From: an uncultured Pelagibacteraceae bacterium
GTDB taxonomy: Bacteria > Pseudomonadota > Alphaproteobacteria > Pelagibacterales > Pelagibacteraceae
DNA length: 64,000 nucleotides
Reading direction: 5' to 3'
Assembly (NCBI GenBank): GCA_902610655.1
Contig: CACLWL010000002.1
Span: forward strand, 1 to 64,000
Under the pieces are notes generated by a model. The model ran no database searches, had not been told where the DNA came from, and was given only the letters and a program-made list of their open reading frames with translations. The translations under genes were made by a program, and so were the position numbers. The number at the start of each line of letters is the position of its first letter. The stretch's first letter is position 1. Below, piece after piece: positions 59,251 to 64,000 of this stretch.

Positions 59251-61473
59251 ATGAAAATAAATAAAGTAGTTGTTATTGGTTCAGGAACGATGGGGAGTGG
59301 TATTGCTGCTCATCTTTGCAATGCAAATATTCCAGTCACATTATTAGACTTAACAACAGAAATTAGTCAAAAGGCAAAAGAAAGAATTCAAAAATCTAGA
59401 CCTCCTTTGCTAATCGACAAGTCAAAAATTAATGGAATTAATATTGGAAATATAAATGATAATTTTAATGAAGTTGCAGAAGCAGACTGGATAGTCGAGG
59501 CCGTTGTCGAAAGAATTGATATAAAGCATGATATTTATAAAAAAATATTTGATACTAGGAAAAAAAATACAATAGTATCCTCAAATACATCATCTATCCC
59601 AATTAGCATTTTGTCAGAAAAGTTATCTGATGAAGATAAAAAAGATTTTTGTATTACGCATTTTTTCAATCCGGTTAGATATATGGGGCTTTTAGAAATT
59701 GTTAAAAGTGAGAGCTCGGATTTAGATAAAATAAATTATCTTAAAAAATTTTGTGAGCATGAATTAGGTAAGGGGGCAATTATTTGTAATGATACCCCAG
59801 GATTTCTAGGAAATAGAATTGGTGTATTTGCGATGCAAGTTGCAATGACTGAAGCTTTTAAAATGAATTTATCAATCGAGGAGGCCGATGCAATATTTGG
59901 AAGACCAATGGGCATACCAAAAACAGGAGTATTTGGTTTATACGATTTAATTGGTATAGACCTTATGTCAGATGTTTTAAAAAGTTTTATTAAAGAACTT
60001 CCTGAAAACGATCCGTTTCAGCAAGTTGCGAAAGAAATTCCACTTATTACTAAATTAATTAAAGATGGCTACACCGGTAGAAAAGGTAAGGGTGGCTTCT
60101 ATAGAATGAATAAGCATGAAAATAAAAAAGTATTAGAAGCAATTAACCTTGAGACAGGGGAATACTTACCATCGAAAAAAATTGAACTAGGCATCGAAAC
60201 AGTAGATTTAAATTCATTAATTAATAGAAAAGATAAGTTTGGTGAGTACGCTTGGTCAGTAATATCAAAAATTATAAAATACTCATCATCTTTAGTTCCA
60301 GGCATTACAGATAAATTTAATGATATCGATGAAGCTATGAGACTAGGTTTCAATTGGTCTATGGGACCATTTGAAATGTTAAAATCAATTGGTGTGAGTA
60401 ATTTTTTTGACAAAGTGAAAGATGTAAAAGGGAATTCTTTCTTAGAAAACTTATCAAAAACAAAAGACGAAAACTTTTATGGCGAACGTCAGTTATATAC
60501 TGATATTGAAACACTAGGAAAAATAAAACCAAGAGCAATTAAGGTCGACAAAAATAAGTCTGCTGACATACTTAGATTTAAAGATTTTAATATCGTAGAA
60601 TTTACTACGAAAGCTTGCGCTTTAGATTATGATTCTATGGATGCACTGAAAAATGCGACCGATAAACCTTTAATAATAATTAATGAAAGTATGCAATTTT
60701 CAGCAGGTGTTAATTTAAAATATACAATGGAATTTGTTGAAAAAGGGGATTTTAAATCAGTTGAAAATTTTATAAAATATTTTCAACAAACTTGTAAACA
60801 TTTAAAATATTGTAAGCACCCTGTAATTTCAGCACCATCAGGATTAGTGTTAGGTGGAGGAGAGGAAGTTGCAATTCAATCAAATTTTGTTGTTTCTCAT
60901 ACTAACATTGTAATGGGACTTGTCGAAACTGGAGTAGGAGTTGTACCTGCAGGAGGCGGATGTAAGGAAGTTTTATGGAGATGGTCACAAACTGAAGAAG
61001 CTAAAAAAGATCCAGATTATGCACCGCTACAAGTTTTCAATATTATAGGTTATGCAAAAACAGCTACATCAACTGTAGAGGCATTACCATTAAAATTTTT
61101 AAGACCTGAAGATAAAATGGTAATGAATAGAAATAGTTTATTGGAGGAAGCTAAGAAATTATTAGAAAGTAATAAAAATTTTCAACCCCCTAAAGAATGT
61201 ACATTTAAATTATCTGGTAAACCTCTTAAAGACAAAATGATAAAATCTTTAGAAAAACTCTATAATGAAAAAATTATTTTAGATCATGGCTTTAAAGTTG
61301 GAGAAGAGCTAGCAACAGTCCTAAGCGGAGGTGACACTTCTATCGATAAAGAACTGAGTGAGGATAAACTTTATAATTTAGAATTAGAATCATTTATGCG
61401 ATTAATTGAGACTAAGCAAACACAAGACAGAATTAAACATACTCTTTCTACAGGCAAACAATTAGTAAATTAA
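59251..61473 (+). CDS. 3-hydroxyacyl-CoA dehydrogenase / enoyl-CoA hydratase fusion
   Basis: A 740-residue bifunctional beta-oxidation protein. Order is reversed from classical FadB. The dehydrogenase comes first: VVVIGSGTMGSGIAAHL binds NAD, SSNTSSIPISIL and FCITHFFNPVRYMGLLEIV carry the catalytic Ser/His region, and DTPGFLGNRIGVFAMQ begins the helical half. From about residue 440 a crotonase domain follows (FSAGVNLKYTMEF, PSGLVLGGGEEVAIQSNFVVSH, GLVETGVGVVPAGGGCKEVLWR). It would hydrate enoyl-CoA and oxidise hydroxyacyl-CoA, feeding the thiolase of the divergent operon. It follows the ATPase by 50 bases. Confidence 0.92.
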   Translation: MKINKVVVIGSGTMGSGIAAHLCNANIPVTLLDLTTEISQKAKERIQKSRPPLLIDKSKINGINIGNINDNFNEVAEADWIVEAVVERIDIKHDIYKKIFDTRKKNTIVSSNTSSIPISILSEKLSDEDKKDFCITHFFNPVRYMGLLEIVKSESSDLDKINYLKKFCEHELGKGAIICNDTPGFLGNRIGVFAMQVAMTEAFKMNLSIEEADAIFGRPMGIPKTGVFGLYDLIGIDLMSDVLKSFIKELPENDPFQQVAKEIPLITKLIKDGYTGRKGKGGFYRMNKHENKKVLEAINLETGEYLPSKKIELGIETVDLNSLINRKDKFGEYAWSVISKIIKYSSSLVPGITDKFNDIDEAMRLGFNWSMGPFEMLKSIGVSNFFDKVKDVKGNSFLENLSKTKDENFYGERQLYTDIETLGKIKPRAIKVDKNKSADILRFKDFNIVEFTTKACALDYDSMDALKNATDKPLIIINESMQFSAGVNLKYTMEFVEKGDFKSVENFIKYFQQTCKHLKYCKHPVISAPSGLVLGGGEEVAIQSNFVVSHTNIVMGLVETGVGVVPAGGGCKEVLWRWSQTEEAKKDPDYAPLQVFNIIGYAKTATSTVEALPLKFLRPEDKMVMNRNSLLEEAKKLLESNKNFQPPKECTFKLSGKPLKDKMIKSLEKLYNEKIILDHGFKVGEELATVLSGGDTSIDKELSEDKLYNLELESFMRLIETKQTQDRIKHTLSTGKQLVN

Positions 61474-61802
61474 TTAAATATTTTTTGTTGTTGGTTATGC
61501 CACTTTTCAAGCGCTGGACTAAGGGCTTCACAAGAGTAATACTTTTTCCTTTTATCTTTTTTATCTATAAATTTTTTTAAGTACCCCAACTTAACACCCT
61601 CTAATAAAATTGTTTGTATGGTTGTTCTACTGACTGTTGATTGAGTTATTTTACACAAATTTTCAAAAGTAATTTTGTCGTGCCCATAAATATAACAAAT
61701 TATTATAAAATGTATTTTTGTTTTAAAAACAAATGACAAAACACCGGTATCATGTACGTGACTTACTAAGTCAGAAGCTATTTTAATAAATTTGTTTTTC
61801 AT
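61470..61802 (-). CDS. Small winged-helix regulator (MarR-like)
   Basis: About 110 residues from ATG 61802; the upstream extension in the track has no family look. DKITFENLCKITQSTVSRTTIQTILLEGVKLGYLKKFIDKKDKRKKYYSCEALSPALEKWHNQQQ is a winged-helix pattern. The recognition helix is around TQSTVSRTTIQTIL, and the wing is formed by KDKRKKYYS, as in MarR-type proteins. It is shorter than typical MarR. It converges on the HADH-ECH gene with a four-base overlap, so it is a candidate regulator of the island. Confidence 0.65.
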   Translation of the reverse strand: MKNKFIKIASDLVSHVHDTGVLSFVFKTKIHFIIICYIYGHDKITFENLCKITQSTVSRTTIQTILLEGVKLGYLKKFIDKKDKRKKYYSCEALSPALEKWHNQQQKIFN

Positions 61803-62108
61803 AATATTAAAATTTATTACTAAAAAACAATAGTATTTTTTTCGCCACATATAACCAATGCTGATACAGATTTTGAGCTATGCAATTTGATCATTTTAGA
61901 ATGAATTTAAGTTAATGCTCGATAGCAAAATATAGAATTAAAAAAACCCCCATTATAAAGGCTAATCTGAACCTATTTTACAATTAAATTTTGGTACTAA
62001 ATTTTAGTGCGATTTAAAAATTATATTACTTTAAATATCATTAGCTAAGATGCTTAAAACGTAAGGGATTCAATACTTATTTAATTAATTTGGGAGAATT
62101 AGACCAAT
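61803..62108. promoter_or_regulatory. Control region before the adhesin gene
   Basis: This 306-base AT-rich gap lies between the divergent regulator gene and the adhesin. No ORF, tRNA or clear repeat is seen. A GGGAGA ribosome site precedes the adhesin ATG. The length is unusual for this compact genome, so leader or operator elements may be present but I cannot point to one. Confidence 0.35.
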
Positions 62109-64000
62109 ATGAAATTGTTAATAAATAAATTTTTAAATTGGTTTTTAATTATTTTTCTGAGTTTAACCAGTACAAATTCTTACGTTTTTGCACAAAATAT
62201 TGATCAATTTGCTTTACCAACAGGCGGTCAGGTAGTTAGTGGTAATATTGATATTAATCAACCAAGTGTTGGAAGACTTGATGTAAATCAAACTACCCAA
62301 CAAGGTATTGTAAATTGGAATACATTTAATGTTGGATCAAGTGCTTCGGTGTATTTTAATCAACCAACTAATAAATCCACTATTTTAAACAATGTTGTTA
62401 GCGGAAAATCAATTATTAATGGATCTATTTTCTCAAATGGAAGACTTATATTAGTAAATCCTACCGGAATATTGATGGGGCCCACTTCAGCTGTTAGAGC
62501 AGAAGGTGCTATACTATCTACGCTAAATATTACAAATCAAAATTTTTTAAATAATAATTTATCGTTTTCAACAGATAAATTATCACAACTAACTGCAAGT
62601 GGAAAAATAGATGCCCAGTATGTAGCATTAATTTCTCCAGAAATTAATAATAAAGGACAAATTATTGCAAAAGCTTCAACCGCTCTTGCAGCTGGAGATG
62701 ATATTTTGTTAAGTATTAGCGGAAGTAACAAGTTAACAGTAAAAGTAAAACCATCAAAACTAAAATCACTTGCAAAAAATGAGGGAACAATTGAAACCAA
62801 AAATGGAATAGTAACAATAAAAGCAGATGCTGCACAAAGTTTGGTCGATGAAACAATTAAAATAAATGATGCAAAAGCACAGGGCCTTGTATCAGAAAAT
62901 GGTGTTATAAAATTAGTTTCAAATACAGGTACCATTGAAGCAAGTGAAATCAAAATCGATGCAGGATCGAAAGGTGAAGCAACCATCTCGGGTAAATTAG
63001 ATGTTAATTCTTCAACAGGTAAGGGTGGCGATATTGAGATTACTGGTAAAGAATTAAACATAGTATCTGCAAAACTTAGCGCAGATGGTAAAGAAGGTGG
63101 TGGTAAAATATTAATAGGTGGAGACTGGCAAGGTAAAGGGGATCTACTTCAGTCAACTTTTACTTCAATAGATAAAAATTCAGTATTATCAGCCAGTTCA
63201 ACAGAAAATGGTACTGGTGGTACAATTGTTGCTTGGTCAAATATTAAAGATAGCAATTCAATTACAAGTGTTTATGGAAAATTAATTGCAAAAGGTATTG
63301 ATGGCTACGGAGGTCAGATAGAAACGTCTGGAGCTGTTTTAAATTACGATGGAATTAAAGTCGATACAAGTTCAGAAACTGGAAATTATGGTAGTTGGTT
63401 ACTTGATCCAACCAATCTAACTGTTGGTTCATCTGAGGCTTCAACATATGTAAGTAACTTAGCATCTACAAATGTTAACGTAACTGCAGATAATACTATT
63501 ACTGTTAACAGTGCTATTTCTTATGGTGGTGGAAGATCTAATGGAACTTTAACTTTTACATCCGCTTCAACAGTTCTAAATGCAAATGTTGGATCGAGTA
63601 GTAATTCATTAAATGTTGTTTTTGCATCAGCAGTTAAACTTGGAGCAGATGTAACTATAAATACTCAAGGCGGAGATTTAACTTTAAATAGCACACTAGA
63701 CAGCAATACTAGCACAGCAAAAGGATTGACAGTATCAGGATCATCTGGAACAGCCACATTTATTGGAAATATTGGTTCAACTAATAGACTTTCAGGGATA
63801 GATGTTACAGCAGGTACTATTAACATTGGTGGAAATATTTCTACAGACGCGTCAGCTGGAACTTATTCAACTTCTTCTCTAGGAGCTGCAGGATGGATAA
63901 GAAGCGATTACAACGGTTATTTTGGAGAATGGAATAATGGGCATGTTAATGATAATACAAATCTATTTAACAACAATCCTACCGCTACCCATAACGTAAC
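62109..64000 (+). CDS. Filamentous-haemagglutinin-type adhesin (TpsA-like), N-terminal part
   Basis: An open frame from ATG 62109 runs past the window end (630 codons seen). The long signal peptide (ends near SYVFA) is followed by the haemagglutination-activity/TPS domain: ALPTGGQVVSGNIDINQPSVGRLDVNQTTQQGIVNWNTFNVGSSASVYFNQP, SIINGSIFSNGRLILVNPTGILMGPTSAVRAEGAILSTLNI. Then come beta-helix repeats and GNYGSWLLDPTNLTVGSSEAS, frequent in giant adhesins. It is probably secreted by a TpsB/FhaC-type partner, which would have to be outside the window. A role in attachment fits the pilus content. Confidence 0.88.
   Translation, partial: MKLLINKFLNWFLIIFLSLTSTNSYVFAQNIDQFALPTGGQVVSGNIDINQPSVGRLDVNQTTQQGIVNWNTFNVGSSASVYFNQPTNKSTILNNVVSGKSIINGSIFSNGRLILVNPTGILMGPTSAVRAEGAILSTLNITNQNFLNNNLSFSTDKLSQLTASGKIDAQYVALISPEINNKGQIIAKASTALAAGDDILLSISGSNKLTVKVKPSKLKSLAKNEGTIETKNGIVTIKADAAQSLVDETIKINDAKAQGLVSENGVIKLVSNTGTIEASEIKIDAGSKGEATISGKLDVNSSTGKGGDIEITGKELNIVSAKLSADGKEGGGKILIGGDWQGKGDLLQSTFTSIDKNSVLSASSTENGTGGTIVAWSNIKDSNSITSVYGKLIAKGIDGYGGQIETSGAVLNYDGIKVDTSSETGNYGSWLLDPTNLTVGSSEASTYVSNLASTNVNVTADNTITVNSAISYGGGRSNGTLTFTSASTVLNANVGSSSNSLNVVFASAVKLGADVTINTQGGDLTLNSTLDSNTSTAKGLTVSGSSGTATFIGNIGSTNRLSGIDVTAGTINIGGNISTDASAGTYSTSSLGAAGWIRSDYNGYFGEWNNGHVNDNTNLFNNNPTATHNV

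Noticed and set aside
61803-62108. Mobile element remnant or attachment site before the adhesin
   Set aside because: No terminal repeats, integrase or direct repeats were seen.
62537-63061. 174-residue minus-strand ORF
   Set aside because: It lies antisense within the adhesin; the plus strand has a signal peptide and a recognised domain, while the antisense product shows no family features.

Overview
The window is strongly AT-rich and gene-dense, with short intergenic gaps and many 1-14 nt gene overlaps. Small streamlined genes, LivFGHM, PotABCD-type and Dpp-type importers, a DmdA/GcvT-fold enzyme close to the Pelagibacter DMSP demethylase, and a probable ectoine-degradation pair suggest a marine alphaproteobacterium of the Pelagibacterales (SAR11) kind. 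That placement is inference from gene content and base composition; no rRNA or tRNA gene was seen. No insertion sequence, CRISPR array or phage module was recognised.

Region 1 (1-3.3 kb): end of a DMT permease, msrB, an inverse-autotransporter beta-barrel without a passenger followed by a secreted protein, and an SGNH-hydrolase-like protein. Region 2 (3.4-25.9 kb): an almost complete type IV pilus system. It holds pilT, four minor pseudopilins, giant pilY1, pilD, a fused pilM-pilN, pilO, pilP, pilQ, pilB, pilC and two tandem pilins. Interleaved are parts of a phosphatase/kinase/STAS partner-switching circuit: GAF-PP2C, an RsbW-like kinase and a STAS protein. A 0.54 kb intergenic stretch before pilMN carries seven copies of a CTCTAACACAAA-type motif. 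Region 3 (26-31.3 kb): a TPR/beta-barrel outer-membrane protein, a FecR-domain protein with a histone-like lysine tail, and a CHASE2-PP2C phosphatase that could feed the same switch.

Region 4 (31.3-39.5 kb): a small lipoprotein, glutaredoxin, a DUF2805 protein, a ProC-like reductase, LivGFHM, a 22-codon membrane ORF, an MFS permease and a convergent LivK-type binding protein. Region 5 (39.6-46.1 kb): a probable ectoine-utilisation pair (EutA-like, DoeA-like) and a PotABCD-type importer. The binding-protein mRNA leader of that importer can fold in two mutually exclusive ways around its Shine-Dalgarno sequence.

Region 6 (46.1-61.8 kb): a candidate catabolic island. A seven-gene minus-strand operon (GcvT-like, S51 peptidase, FMN hydroxyacid dehydrogenase, TPP enzyme, transthyretin-like, DmdA-like, thiolase) diverges from a plus-strand set (DppA, B, C, fused DF, HADH-ECH). 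The two share a short promoter region with a perfect palindrome, and a small winged-helix regulator lies at the far end. Region 7 (62.1 kb to the end): the N-terminal part of a large filamentous-haemagglutinin-type adhesin that runs off the window.

Together the window combines surface attachment (pilus, PilY1, barrel proteins, adhesin) under apparent partner-switching control with uptake and breakdown of small organic solutes. The pilus annotation is secure. Substrates of the transporters and of the catabolic island cannot be determined from sequence alone.
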